A stretch of 64,000 bases of DNA from Bacteroidia bacterium. GTDB lineage: Bacteria; Bacteroidota; Bacteroidia; B-17B0; Aurantibacillaceae. Made by a program: the position numbers and the translations under genes. Numbering within the stretch: position 1 is the stretch's first letter; each line of letters opens with the position of its first letter. The stretch covers positions 1-64,000 of the forward strand of contig JAEUTN010000016.1 of assembly GCA_016787895.1 (NCBI GenBank), given 5' to 3'. Below are positions 53,357 to 63,067 of the stretch, piece after piece. The notes below the pieces were generated by a model. That model saw only the letters and a program-made list of their open reading frames with translations. It searched no databases and had not been told where the DNA came from.

Positions 53357-56300
53357 TTGAACGCTTTCGGTAAATTCTGTTTCTTCTGTTCTTTTCTTTT
53401 TTTGAGTCTTTTGCTCCCAACCGGTATTGCATATTCTCAAACACTGGTTAATTATTCCTCAGCAAGAAACACAGGAATACCTTATACTTCCATTTCCGGA
53501 ACTGGCTCAACGTTTTCGAGCTGGCGGAATACCGGGGCAAATTCACAAGATGATAATCGCTCGGTTTTTACAAGTATAGGATTTGATTTTTGGTATCTGG
53601 GAGTCCGTTACACCCAATTTTCGGCTTCTACCAATGGCTTTATTGATTTCTCATCTTCCACTGACGATGGTGGACCACAGGCGGATGACTTTGGTTACAG
53701 CAACGCGGCCTTTACAACAGCCAACGTAAACAACTCTACCCGACCGGCCATCGCGCCTTTTTATGATGATCTTACAACACAGGGGGGCGTTGATCCGATT
53801 GGAACAAGCATTAAATACCAGCTAAGCGGGGTTGCACCGAACAGAACACTTACCGTAGAATGGATTAACATGGCGGTATTTGGAAATGTATCGCCCAGTT
53901 TAAATTTTCAGGTACAACTTCTCGAAACAAGCGGCATCCTTAAAGTGAATTACGGCACTATGAATCCCGGTAACTTCACCTTCTCTTTCAGCATGGGTCT
54001 TAATGGAGTCACCATCAGCAATACCCCAACCGCCGCCCAATTAAAAATGCTGCAAACTGTAAATGGAACTACCTTTAATAACACGGTTCAAAACAATCTT
54101 GCAAGCATGCCTGCGGCTAATTCACAATACGTGTTTACGCCAGTATCGCCAACGCCTGTTTCGGGCAACCTTACGTTTTCAGGTGTTTCGCAAACCGGTA
54201 TGACATTGAACTGGAGCAACTGGGCGAGCAACGAACTGGGCTATGTGATTTACAATTCAACCGATGGTGTCAATTATTCGTTTGTTACCCAAACCGCGGC
54301 CAATGCCATCAGTTCTGCCATCACAGGACTGAATCCCTCGACTACCTATTTCTGGAGGGTATACGCGGTTACAGAAGGCGCCTTAAGCACCGCCTTAACG
54401 GGTACACAAGCCACCTTGGGCGCTGGTAACAAAGTATCGCTAAACAGTGGGAACTGGAACACGGCGAACACCTGGACACCAAATGGTGTTCCGACTGCAG
54501 GGGATAACGTAAGCATTTCCAACGGTCATGTGGTTCTCATCAACACCAATGCCGTGTGTAATGGTTTAACGGTAGGTGCCGGAACCGGATCAACCCTGCA
54601 ATTCTCCGGTGCGGCAAGAAACATGACGGTGAACAACAATTTGGTGCTCAACACCAATGCCGTTTTTCAGGTGGACCCAAATTCAAACAACACCCATCAG
54701 CTTACGGTGGAAGGCAACATCAGCAACAACGGACGCATCAGTTTTTCGGTGGATGCCAACAGTTTGTGCAACTTAACCATGAGCAGTTTCACCAATCAAT
54801 CCATAAGTGGCAATGGTACCAATGTGTTTAACCTGATTACACAAAATACGGGCTCCTCAAAATCCAATTTACTTGATATTTCTTGCCGGACCTTTTCAGC
54901 GGCAAGCAATTTTTTAACGCTGAATGCAGGCACCTTTAAACTTTCAACTACTGACCCGGTTAACATCACACCTTTTACCGGAGCCACCACCATTTCAAAC
55001 ATTTGCGGTTTATGGCTCAATTCTTCGAATGCCATCATGAACACAGGGGCCGGTCTCACCCTTTCCGGCGGACTAAGCGTTTCAGGAGGCACGTTTAACC
55101 TTGGCAATGCAGCCGATGAGGATCTTTTCTCCAATGGAGGGGAAGTAATTTTATCCTCAGGTGCTTTGAATGTCGGAGGGAAATACTATTCCACGGGCAT
55201 CAACAACATTTCTTTTTTTACCATTAACGGGGGCACACTAACGGTTCCGGTGTTTGGTTCGAACAGTACTACCGATGCGCCATTTCAGGTAACCGGTGTG
55301 GGTTCGGAATTTGACATGACCGGTGGCGTTATTGTGATTCAAAGAGAAGGTGGTACAGGCGCTCAGGACCTTGGATTTATTAACACCGGAGCAAGCAGCG
55401 GCATCGTGAGCGGAGGCACCTTGCAAATTGGCAATGCTGCCACACCTTCCGGCCAATCCATCAGCATTAACTCCAGCGCGCAAATCGGAAATTTATCCCT
55501 GAACAGTGCCAATGCTACTGCTGTGATTAACACCAACTCTTTGCAGATTATCAATGATGTGTTAATTGCTTCCGGGAATTTAAATGACAACGGTTTAAAC
55601 ATAGCCTTGGGTGGTAATTGGAACAATACAGGAGGCAGCTATGCCAATGGCAATGGCACCGTGATTTTTAACTCCGCGGGCTCAGCCCAAACCCTTTTTA
55701 AATCAGGAGGCGAAACCTTTAATAACCTTTTGTTTTCCGGGGCCGGGATAAAAACATTTGGAAGTGCCGTAAGTGCCAAGGGTTTTACCATCTCTCCCGG
55801 TGCAGCAGTAGACGTCACTGCCTCCAACCATCAACTTAGCCTGAGTGGTAATTTTATTAACAGCGGCAGTTTTAATGCCAGAAACGGAACTGTTCTTTTG
55901 AACGGCACTACCCTGCAAACGATTGGAGGCAGCAGCATCAGCGATTTTTATAATCTTAGTCTGAACAATGCGGTAGGCAGCAGTTTAAGTGCTTCAGAAA
56001 ATCTGCTGAACGTGTTAAGCATCAGCAATGGCACCTTTAATACCAACGGACAGAATTTTACGATGGTGTCAACCGCCGGCAATACAGCCAGGGTGGCTCA
56101 GATCACAGGAAGCGGCGATATCATTGGGAATGTAACAGTTCAGCGTTTTGCCCCGGGTGGAACCACAGGCTGGGCGTTTATAGGTACTCCGCTTTCTTCA
56201 TCACCTACTTTGCAGGATTGGGACGATGATATTTTTATCTCATGTTCCACCTGCCCGGATGGCAGCGCAGGCGGTTTTCTTTCCATTTACACCTATAATG

Positions 56301-58024
56301 AAGCCGCAACCGGTTTAGTAGACGATGCCACAGCTTACACGCCACTGAGCGGCATTACCGATCCCATCAGCTTTGGCAAAGGGTATTGGGTATATTTGGG
56401 TAATGGACAATTCACTACGAGCGACATCACCCTGGATGTTACGGGACCACTCAGGAAATCGAATCAAACCATACCCCTCAGTTACAACAATTACGGTTCA
56501 CCGGTTGATGATGGCTGGAACCTGATTCACAACCCCTACCCCTGCCCCATCAGCTGGACCGCACTCAGAGGCGCAACGGCGAATCTCGATAACGCCATTT
56601 ACGTTTACAATGCCGATTTAAATTCCGGCTTGGGGGGATACGCTTCGTTTGTGAATGGAGTGAGTATACCTGCTCTTGGTTCAGGCGGCATAGGTGACGA
56701 AATACCCATTTGTCAGGGTTTTTTCGTGCATTCAACCGGTGCCACAGCCATTAATGCAAGCGAAGCGGTTAAAGTCAATACCAATCCTGTGTTTTTAAAA
56801 ACCAATGCTCAGAGCAGTCCCAATACAAACCCTGCACCATTGCTCAGGTTAAAATTAAAAGATACGCTTACGCGTGACGAATGTGCTGTATACATTGAAA
56901 ACAATGCCGGTTCAGGATTTGATCAGGCCTACGATGCTTTTAAACTTAACAGCACCGATCCCACTGCGCCAAGCATCGCTTTGAAAAAAGACACGGTGTT
57001 TTTTGCCATCAACGGTGTTCCTCCTGTTAACGGAACTTACAGCACCGAGGTAAAAGTAACAACCGGTACCTCCGGCCAATACAGCATTAGCGCCTGTGAT
57101 TTCGGAGGATTCCCATCAGGCGCCTGCCTTCGTTTGTTTGATAAATACACCAGTTCTACTCACGATTTGCGCAGCGGAGATTACAGCTTTTGGCTTTACG
57201 ATACAACGTCGACTGCGCGATTTGTGCTGAGCATTGAACTGAATGCGCTGAGTGCTTCTACCCTGGTGATGCAACCCGCTTGTTCCTCCCCTCAGTCGGC
57301 TTGGATAAGTGCCATCGGTAATTCGCAGGGCCCCTGGAATTACATTTGGAAAGACCAATTCAATACACTGCTGAAAACCAGCCTGAACAAAGCAGTAGCG
57401 GATACTCTCAGCCAATTAAACAGTGGCCAATATCATGTGGAAATCACTACTGTTGGTCAATGCGATCAGTTCGAAACCGATTTTAGTATCCAGAGTATCA
57501 CCCTGCCTGTTGCCGGATTTAACTGTGCCGATAGTTTAGATCTGGAGACCAACCAGCTGATTCAATTTACCAACACTTCCACCAATGCCACAACGTTTAG
57601 TTGGAATTTTGGAGATGGATTCGGTTTTTCTACCGGTACTAACGGTGTTTATACTTACACTTCTGCGGGCGATTACACCGTTGAACTTATTGCTGAAAGC
57701 GCTCAATCCTGTTTGGATACCGCCAAAAAACACATTCGGGTACACAAAACCATTACCGGCCTGCAAGAGTTAAACCAGTTTACAGGTTATAATTTAAAGA
57801 CACTGGGCGCTAATGTATTTCTTTTAGAAAGTCAAAGTGCCCTTGATAAGACTATTGAACTGCGCGTGCTGGATGTGTTAGGAAAAACAGTGATACACAC
57901 CCGGGCAGAAAAAAACCAAAGCCTGAGTGTGGAGTTGAATTTAAATTCCTTCGCAAAAGGAGTCTACTTTTTGAACCTATACAGCCCTGCTGAAGTTAAG
58001 GCTATCAAACTCCTGGTGCAATAA
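53357..58024 (+). CDS. Giant secreted protein with FN3, PKD and T9SS type-A domains
   Basis: A 1555-residue protein. Signal peptide (about 1-28, ending AYSQ), then an N-terminal beta domain (about 30-265), a fibronectin III domain (about 270-350), and a G8-like stretch (SGNWNTANTWTPNGVPTAGD). A long series of strand repeats follows, possibly a beta helix (about 380-930), then further beta domains, a PKD domain near 1405-1465 (TFSWNFGDGFGFS) and a type-A sorting domain ending AIKLLVQ. The start is a TTG at 53357. It is probably surface-exposed; ligand unknown. Confidence 0.88.
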   Translation: MNAFGKFCFFCSFLFLSLLLPTGIAYSQTLVNYSSARNTGIPYTSISGTGSTFSSWRNTGANSQDDNRSVFTSIGFDFWYLGVRYTQFSASTNGFIDFSSSTDDGGPQADDFGYSNAAFTTANVNNSTRPAIAPFYDDLTTQGGVDPIGTSIKYQLSGVAPNRTLTVEWINMAVFGNVSPSLNFQVQLLETSGILKVNYGTMNPGNFTFSFSMGLNGVTISNTPTAAQLKMLQTVNGTTFNNTVQNNLASMPAANSQYVFTPVSPTPVSGNLTFSGVSQTGMTLNWSNWASNELGYVIYNSTDGVNYSFVTQTAANAISSAITGLNPSTTYFWRVYAVTEGALSTALTGTQATLGAGNKVSLNSGNWNTANTWTPNGVPTAGDNVSISNGHVVLINTNAVCNGLTVGAGTGSTLQFSGAARNMTVNNNLVLNTNAVFQVDPNSNNTHQLTVEGNISNNGRISFSVDANSLCNLTMSSFTNQSISGNGTNVFNLITQNTGSSKSNLLDISCRTFSAASNFLTLNAGTFKLSTTDPVNITPFTGATTISNICGLWLNSSNAIMNTGAGLTLSGGLSVSGGTFNLGNAADEDLFSNGGEVILSSGALNVGGKYYSTGINNISFFTINGGTLTVPVFGSNSTTDAPFQVTGVGSEFDMTGGVIVIQREGGTGAQDLGFINTGASSGIVSGGTLQIGNAATPSGQSISINSSAQIGNLSLNSANATAVINTNSLQIINDVLIASGNLNDNGLNIALGGNWNNTGGSYANGNGTVIFNSAGSAQTLFKSGGETFNNLLFSGAGIKTFGSAVSAKGFTISPGAAVDVTASNHQLSLSGNFINSGSFNARNGTVLLNGTTLQTIGGSSISDFYNLSLNNAVGSSLSASENLLNVLSISNGTFNTNGQNFTMVSTAGNTARVAQITGSGDIIGNVTVQRFAPGGTTGWAFIGTPLSSSPTLQDWDDDIFISCSTCPDGSAGGFLSIYTYNEAATGLVDDATAYTPLSGITDPISFGKGYWVYLGNGQFTTSDITLDVTGPLRKSNQTIPLSYNNYGSPVDDGWNLIHNPYPCPISWTALRGATANLDNAIYVYNADLNSGLGGYASFVNGVSIPALGSGGIGDEIPICQGFFVHSTGATAINASEAVKVNTNPVFLKTNAQSSPNTNPAPLLRLKLKDTLTRDECAVYIENNAGSGFDQAYDAFKLNSTDPTAPSIALKKDTVFFAINGVPPVNGTYSTEVKVTTGTSGQYSISACDFGGFPSGACLRLFDKYTSSTHDLRSGDYSFWLYDTTSTARFVLSIELNALSASTLVMQPACSSPQSAWISAIGNSQGPWNYIWKDQFNTLLKTSLNKAVADTLSQLNSGQYHVEITTVGQCDQFETDFSIQSITLPVAGFNCADSLDLETNQLIQFTNTSTNATTFSWNFGDGFGFSTGTNGVYTYTSAGDYTVELIAESAQSCLDTAKKHIRVHKTITGLQELNQFTGYNLKTLGANVFLLESQSALDKTIELRVLDVLGKTVIHTRAEKNQSLSVELNLNSFAKGVYFLNLYSPAEVKAIKLLVQ

Positions 58025-58041
58025 ACGCGCAAACCAGAAGG

Positions 58042-59280
58042 CTATTCTGCAATAATTAATTTTTTGTTGATTGGCTTTTGATCAGGCATAACAACTGTGA
58101 GGGTATAACTGCCCTTTTTAAACTGAGCCAGGTCAATTTCGAAGGCATTGGTATTTGCTCCGTTCTGTATTAAAATTAGCCGACCACTGATGTCTCTGAT
58201 TTCAGCAGAATAATTTGTACCGGTGTTTAATTTCACAAAAAGTCTTGTGTTTGCCGGATTCGGAAAAATGGTAAGTTGATCAGCCAATTGGTTTTCCTTC
58301 ACACCCGTAAGTCCACTTTGTTTTGGTTTCGGACAAATTGCGCAGCTGTAATTCATTTCAAAAAAATTATTGTTCATGGCGGGGTTGGTAAGTGTAGGAC
58401 TGCTGAGCACCATGCCGGTTTGCAAACTAACGCCTAATAATTGCTGGTTACCATTCATAAAATGATAGATTTTATTATAAGGGTCAAGACTGGCATTTGC
58501 TACCATGATACCTGAGGCTAAGGAGTTTGGAGAGATGATTGTGACCGAACCCGACGGTGAAAATTTAGCAAGGTAAACGGAGGAAAGCGCAGGATTGAGG
58601 GCAAGACCATAAAGTGTAGAATCGGATTTGTCATAAAAAATACCACTGTAATTATAACTCACGGTTGAAGAGGGAACACTTAAGGGGGCTGAGGAAACGA
58701 TAGTACCCGTGCTTAAACTCACTCCAACAATCGTATTTTGGGAAAAATAATAAAACACCTGATTGTAAGGATCAATGGTAACATTGTTGATTTGCAAGGA
58801 GGCACTCACCGCGTTTTGAGAAATGGTGGTGACAACACCGTTGGCGGGATTGACCTTCGCCAAATAAACCCCCGACATGCCTACCGTTTGCAAGGCATAA
58901 ATGGTGGTATCACCGCAATTAAAATACATGTTGAATAAATTTCCGGGATTGCTCAGGGTCAGGCTTTGGCTCGATACTAAGGAACCCGTATTCAGGTCCA
59001 ATCCAATTATTTGATTTGAACCACCCACTAAATAAAATACTTTATTGTAGGGGTCGATGGTTGAATTGCCAATTTGTATCCCCATCCCCGAAACGCTACC
59101 GCTGTTGGCTGAGTTGCTGAGCAAACCCGTTGTAGTGTTAACACGTAAAAGATGAATGTTGCTTACCGGGGCAATGGTTGGACCTGAAATGGAGATGTTA
59201 AGCCCATAAAGTACAGAGTCGACCTGGGCTTTGCCTCCAAAAACGAAAAGCATGGAGAATAAACAAAGGATTTTTTTCAT
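58042..59280 (-). CDS. Secreted beta-propeller-like protein with T9SS type-A domain
   Basis: A 412-residue protein: signal peptide (ending GKAQ), then a region of about 300 residues with repeats of the type STIDPYNKVFYLVGG, VTIDPYNQVFYYFSQ and ASLDPYNKIYHFMNG. Each lies next to a LSTGTIVSS-like or LQTGMVLSS-like strand, which suggests a propeller of about six blades. The C-terminal sorting domain begins IFPNPANTRLFV and ends KKLIIAE. Function unknown. It converges with the giant protein gene. Confidence 0.82.
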   Translation of the reverse strand: MKKILCLFSMLFVFGGKAQVDSVLYGLNISISGPTIAPVSNIHLLRVNTTTGLLSNSANSGSVSGMGIQIGNSTIDPYNKVFYLVGGSNQIIGLDLNTGSLVSSQSLTLSNPGNLFNMYFNCGDTTIYALQTVGMSGVYLAKVNPANGVVTTISQNAVSASLQINNVTIDPYNQVFYYFSQNTIVGVSLSTGTIVSSAPLSVPSSTVSYNYSGIFYDKSDSTLYGLALNPALSSVYLAKFSPSGSVTIISPNSLASGIMVANASLDPYNKIYHFMNGNQQLLGVSLQTGMVLSSPTLTNPAMNNNFFEMNYSCAICPKPKQSGLTGVKENQLADQLTIFPNPANTRLFVKLNTGTNYSAEIRDISGRLILIQNGANTNAFEIDLAQFKKGSYTLTVVMPDQKPINKKLIIAE

Positions 59281-59372
59281 GGCTTGAAAGAAAAATTTAC
59301 GTTTTTTATCAGAAACAACCGCTATTACACCATACGCTCTCCAACCATAAATGGTTGGTGGAAATTCAACCT

Positions 59373-59720
59373 TTATTCCCCAAGAATATCCGTGGCTTCC
59401 TTTTTAGAAGGGACAACTTTAAAAAGGGTGTGCAGTTTGGTAATTAAAATCAGTTCGTTGATTTTTTTGTTCATGTTAAACAGTACCGCCTCCCCTCCTC
59501 CAACACGGGCTTTGGTAAGCAACTGTATGAGCGTGTTTAATCCGCTGCTGTTCATGTAAATCAGGCTTTCAAGGTCAATGGCCCATTTGTTGCAGCCGGA
59601 CGCAGCCAGTTCCCCGGCCTTTTCAATCAATTCATTGGCCTGGCTTTTGTCTACCAGATTTCCGCTTAACGCGATAATGGCTTTGTTGCCTTGCTGATCA
59701 ATTGTAAATTCAAATACCAT
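59373..59720 (-). CDS. STAS domain anti-sigma factor antagonist
   Basis: A 115-residue single STAS domain. The site phosphorylated in SpoIIAA-like proteins is at Ser58/Ser59 in MNSSGLNTL, with Asn in place of the usual Asp. A partner-switching kinase was not seen in the window; a SpoIIE-type phosphatase is encoded at 4431-5666. The gene follows the Fur homologue by three bases, so the two are probably one transcript. Confidence 0.9.
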   Translation of the reverse strand: MVFEFTIDQQGNKAIIALSGNLVDKSQANELIEKAGELAASGCNKWAIDLESLIYMNSSGLNTLIQLLTKARVGGGEAVLFNMNKKINELILITKLHTLFKVVPSKKEATDILGE

Positions 59721-59723
59721 GGT

Positions 59724-60194
59724 TTACTTTTTATAGTTTTGACAGTTGCCCGTTTCGCTCAGGCGTTTGCATTTGGCGAAAAAATTCAGTGAGTGGTGCA
59801 TAACCCTGAAATTCAGCATCTCTTCGGTTGACCGCTGAATTTGCATAATCCTGGGGTCGCAAAACTCAAATACCTTCTCACAATCGGTACAAATCAGGTG
59901 GTCGTGCTGTTTGTACTTATACGCCTTCTCAAATTGGGCCAGGTTTTTTCCGAACTGGTGTTTAATCACCAATCCTGCTGACTGAAGAATTTCTATATTA
60001 TTGTATAAGGTTGCCCGGCTCACCCTGTATTTTTTATTTTTCATCATCAGGTACAGTTGTTCGATATCGAAATGCCCTTCGTGAGAATAAATCTCATTCA
60101 GTATGGCAAAACGCTCCGAGGTCTTTCTGTGCCCATTGGCTTCGAGGTATTCTGTTAAGATTTTAGTAACCGCTTCTTTTATCTCCTGGCTCAT
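59724..60194 (-). CDS. Fur family transcriptional regulator
   Basis: A 156-residue metal-responsive repressor. The winged helix (about 20-80) has [18 protein letters not shown]. The dimer domain has [15 protein letters not shown] with Cys102 and Cys105. The second zinc pair is altered: Cys142 lacks the Cys three residues on and the next one is Cys151, nine away. The structural zinc may bind differently or be weak. Whether it senses iron, zinc or peroxide cannot be told. It is divergent from the NlpC/P60 gene. Confidence 0.9.
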   Translation of the reverse strand: MSQEIKEAVTKILTEYLEANGHRKTSERFAILNEIYSHEGHFDIEQLYLMMKNKKYRVSRATLYNNIEILQSAGLVIKHQFGKNLAQFEKAYKYKQHDHLICTDCEKVFEFCDPRIMQIQRSTEEMLNFRVMHHSLNFFAKCKRLSETGNCQNYKK

Positions 60195-60267
60195 ATCAGC
60201 GATTCTAAATTAAGTAAATTTTGAACTTTGTGCAAATCCGAGTCGCAAAGGCATTGCAACAATTGTT

Positions 60268-60275
60268 TACATTTG
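60268..60275 (+). promoter_or_regulatory. Bacteroidota -7 promoter box (TACATTTG)
   Basis: Exact TAnnTTTG match, six bases before the ATG at 60282. Confidence 0.5.
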
Positions 60276-60281
60276 TTTTCT

Positions 60282-61064
60282 ATGTCGTTTGGTATTTGTT
60301 TGTTTTCCTGCATTCCCGCTAAAAAAGAAGCCTCTCACAGCAGTGAGATGGTGACGCAGTTACTGTTCGGAGAACGTTATAAGGTACTGAAACAGGAAGG
60401 GGACTGGTTACAGATCATCACAATTTCAGATAACTACACCTGTTTTATTCACCACAAACAACACCAGGCTTTGGCTGATAAAGAACAGGCTGAACTCGAA
60501 AAACATACCCAGGTATATGTCAAAGACATCGTTCAAACCGTGTTCAGCAAATCTGAAAACATCCATTTTCCGGTTACCATAGGATCGCAATTACCGCATT
60601 TTAACAATGGTGATTTTTCCATTGGCCAAAACGTCTATCATTACGACGGCCACCTGGCTTTCTCGAATGAAAAAAAAACCGCTAAAGAACTTCTTGACAC
60701 GGCCTTTTTATTTTTGCACGCCCCCTACCTTTGGGGCGGACGGTCTCCGTTTGGATTGGATTGCAGCGGGTTTACCCAATTGGTGTTTAAACTCAACGGG
60801 TATACACTTCCAAGAGACGCCTACCAACAGGTGGAATTGGGAAAACCATTGAGTTTTGTTGAGGAGGCGGAAGCCGGGGACCTGGCCTTTTTTGACAATG
60901 AGGATGGCCGCATTGTGCATGTTGGCCTCCTGCTCAGCAACAAAGAAATCATACACGCCAGTGGGTCGGTGCGCATTGACCCTTTTGACCACTACGGCAT
61001 CTTTAACCGCCAGCAAAACAAGGGGTATTCCCATACCCTGAGGGTCATTAAACGCCTGCTTTAA
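60282..61064 (+). CDS. NlpC/P60 (C40) cell-wall peptidase with SH3-like N-terminus
   Basis: About 260 residues. An SH3b-like N-terminal domain (MSFGICLFSCIPAKKE, SEMVTQLLFGERYKV) is followed by the NlpC/P60 domain with catalytic Cys161 (LDCSGF), His213 (VHVG) and His225 (IHASG). It likely cuts the stem peptide of peptidoglycan. The ATG at 60282 is the family's usual start; a GTG at 60228 lies upstream of the promoter box. No clear export signal is present. Confidence 0.93.
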   Translation: MSFGICLFSCIPAKKEASHSSEMVTQLLFGERYKVLKQEGDWLQIITISDNYTCFIHHKQHQALADKEQAELEKHTQVYVKDIVQTVFSKSENIHFPVTIGSQLPHFNNGDFSIGQNVYHYDGHLAFSNEKKTAKELLDTAFLFLHAPYLWGGRSPFGLDCSGFTQLVFKLNGYTLPRDAYQQVELGKPLSFVEEAEAGDLAFFDNEDGRIVHVGLLLSNKEIIHASGSVRIDPFDHYGIFNRQQNKGYSHTLRVIKRLL

Positions 61065-61174
61065 GACCGTTTCAGCTCACAGGCCCGGTTATGGCCCCAC
61101 TTTTGTGAATAATTTTCAATTTACGGGTCCTAAGGTCCTGCTCTTCTTAGTATCTTTAGGTTTACACTGCGCTG

Positions 61175-62545
61175 TTGCACTTGAGTAAACAAAAACTATA
61201 TACCCGATTACAGAGAGCCTTCCCGCTTGCGCTTGTACTTGTGGCTTTCGTATTTTTCCGACCCCTCTGTTTGTTATCTCAAACCGAACAAAACAAAGCC
61301 TTTCTTGATAAAAAAGCGACCAAAACCCTGGTGGACACCCTGGCGTTTCAGCTAAGAAAATATTATGTTTTTAAGGAAGCTGCCAACCGCATGGGAGCCT
61401 ACATTCAGAAACGTTATAAAGAAGGCGCATACAACAACATCACCGATCCGCATATTCTGGCCGGCCAACTGACAAAAGATGTGAGCTCTGTACATTTGGA
61501 CGAACATTTTCACGTAGAATACAATCCTGAAATTGCTAAGGAGCTGTCGGGTGAAATAGAGGATGTGCCCAAATACGTGGAAGGCAAACTCAATAAAGAA
61601 AGAGAGAAGAATTTTGGATTTAAAAAAGTGGAGATCCTGAATGGAAACATTGGATACCTCGAGATCAGCTCCTTTTCACGTCTTAACCCCTACTCCAAAC
61701 AAGCCGCAGATGCCGCGCTTCAGCTTATTTCCAACAGCTCGGCTTTGATAATTGACCTGCGGTACGGTGTGGGCGGTTCATTAGACATGGTGACCTATTT
61801 GATTAGTCACTTTTTTAAAGAAAAAACACTCATCATGGACATTTTTTTAAGAAGTGAACGCGACACCTTGCATTATTACACCACACCCGATTCTCTGCCT
61901 GGCCGTTTGTGTGAAATTCCCATCTATATTTTAACCAGTTACAAAACCTTTTCAGCTGCCGAAGCCCTCACCTATGGTTTGCAATCGCAAGGCCGGGCCA
62001 CGGTGGTAGGAGAAGTGACCCGCGGAGGCGCGCACACGGTAAAATACAGAAATTTAACCAGCGGGTTTATCGGTGACATTCCCTTTGGTGTTGCCAGAAA
62101 CCCGATTACCAAAACCAACTGGGAGAAAATAGGCATTACCCCGGATGTGATGGTGAATGAAAACAAAGCCCTTGAAACTGCCGAAATACAAATTTTTGAA
62201 AAAGCAAGGCTGAAAGCAAATACGGAAGAGGAGAGAAAAAAATTAGACTGGGAATTTGATCTTCTTCAATCCATCAATCATCCCTATGAAATGGATAGTC
62301 TCTCTTTCCGGAAACACTGTGGCGATTATGGACCTTACACCATTTATTATTCCAAAGGCAATTTGTGTTATCAAAAAGTAGGTAAGGCGGTGTTTACCCT
62401 CCTGCCTTTAAACGAAACCACCATGAAGGTCAAAGGAAACGACAGTTTTAGAATTGAATTTGTGATGAATCAGGCCGGGGTTTGCGTTTCAATCATCACA
62501 CACTATGATGACGGACGTAAGGAGGTTGCGCTGCGAAGCCTTTAA
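61175..62545 (+). CDS. S41 family (tail-specific/IRBP-like) peptidase
   Basis: A 456-residue protein with one hydrophobic segment near the N-terminus (about 15-35), probably a signal or anchor. The S41 fold is shown by NGNIGYLEISSFSRL, LIIDLRYGVGGSLDM and TSYKTFSAAEALTYGL with nucleophile Ser260. The start is uncertain: TTG at 61175 or another TTG at 61181. A near-match box (TATCTTTA, 61151-61158) precedes it. The substrate is unknown; relatives act in the envelope. Confidence 0.88.
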   Translation: MHLSKQKLYTRLQRAFPLALVLVAFVFFRPLCLLSQTEQNKAFLDKKATKTLVDTLAFQLRKYYVFKEAANRMGAYIQKRYKEGAYNNITDPHILAGQLTKDVSSVHLDEHFHVEYNPEIAKELSGEIEDVPKYVEGKLNKEREKNFGFKKVEILNGNIGYLEISSFSRLNPYSKQAADAALQLISNSSALIIDLRYGVGGSLDMVTYLISHFFKEKTLIMDIFLRSERDTLHYYTTPDSLPGRLCEIPIYILTSYKTFSAAEALTYGLQSQGRATVVGEVTRGGAHTVKYRNLTSGFIGDIPFGVARNPITKTNWEKIGITPDVMVNENKALETAEIQIFEKARLKANTEEERKKLDWEFDLLQSINHPYEMDSLSFRKHCGDYGPYTIYYSKGNLCYQKVGKAVFTLLPLNETTMKVKGNDSFRIEFVMNQAGVCVSIITHYDDGRKEVALRSL

Positions 62546-62589
62546 ATACAAACACGAACAGGGTGGAACGCCTTAAGTTTTTTTTAGAA

Positions 62590-62617
62590 TTGAAAAGAAA
62601 AAATTGCATTACATTTG
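62590..62617 (+). promoter_or_regulatory. Bacteroidota promoter (TTG-N17-TACATTTG)
   Basis: A -33 TTG (62590-62592) and an exact -7 box (62610-62617) with 17 bases between them. This is one of the two complete promoters I can see in the window. It drives the small gene upstream of dabA. Confidence 0.6.
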
Positions 62618-62626
62618 TAGCTGTTT

Positions 62627-62980
62627 TTGAAAACAATTAAACACATACTCGGTTTTTCACAGCTGTTCATCTTCCTGGCATTCATAGCCATTGGTGGCCT
62701 GCAGGACCTTTTACAATCCGAAAAAAACACAGAACCCGATTATCTTCACATAAGCGTTCAACACAAAGCATCCAGCAGTATTGAACAGGGCATCTATGAA
62801 ATTGACCTTGAAAAGGAATCAGAAGGTGAAAAATTTCTCAAACACGCCTCCGGCTTATCTTCCTCTCAAACCATTCTCGCGGCAGCCAACAGCACTGCCT
62901 GCAGAACCATAAAACAACTTCCTCACACCCTTCTTCACGCCAGACCCATCTTTCTGGAGTTACGTACTTTCCGTATTTGA
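62627..62980 (+). CDS. Small membrane-anchored protein upstream of dabA, function unknown
   Basis: A 117-residue protein. One hydrophobic helix (about 8-25) is followed by a hydrophilic part rich in Glu and Ser, and a basic end (LHARPIFLELRTFRI). The start is a TTG at 62627, nine bases past a complete promoter. An ATG is absent near it. It lies 87 bases before dabA; between them GATGTTT and AAACATC (62979-62985, 63003-63009) can pair. I do not recognise the family. Confidence 0.65.
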   Translation: MKTIKHILGFSQLFIFLAFIAIGGLQDLLQSEKNTEPDYLHISVQHKASSSIEQGIYEIDLEKESEGEKFLKHASGLSSSQTILAAANSTACRTIKQLPHTLLHARPIFLELRTFRI

Positions 62981-63067
62981 TGTTTAGTTGAGGTTTGGGT
63001 TCAAACATCCGACCACAGACCTTTTCCCGTTTTTGTTATTAACACAAACAAACATCATTTACTGAAT

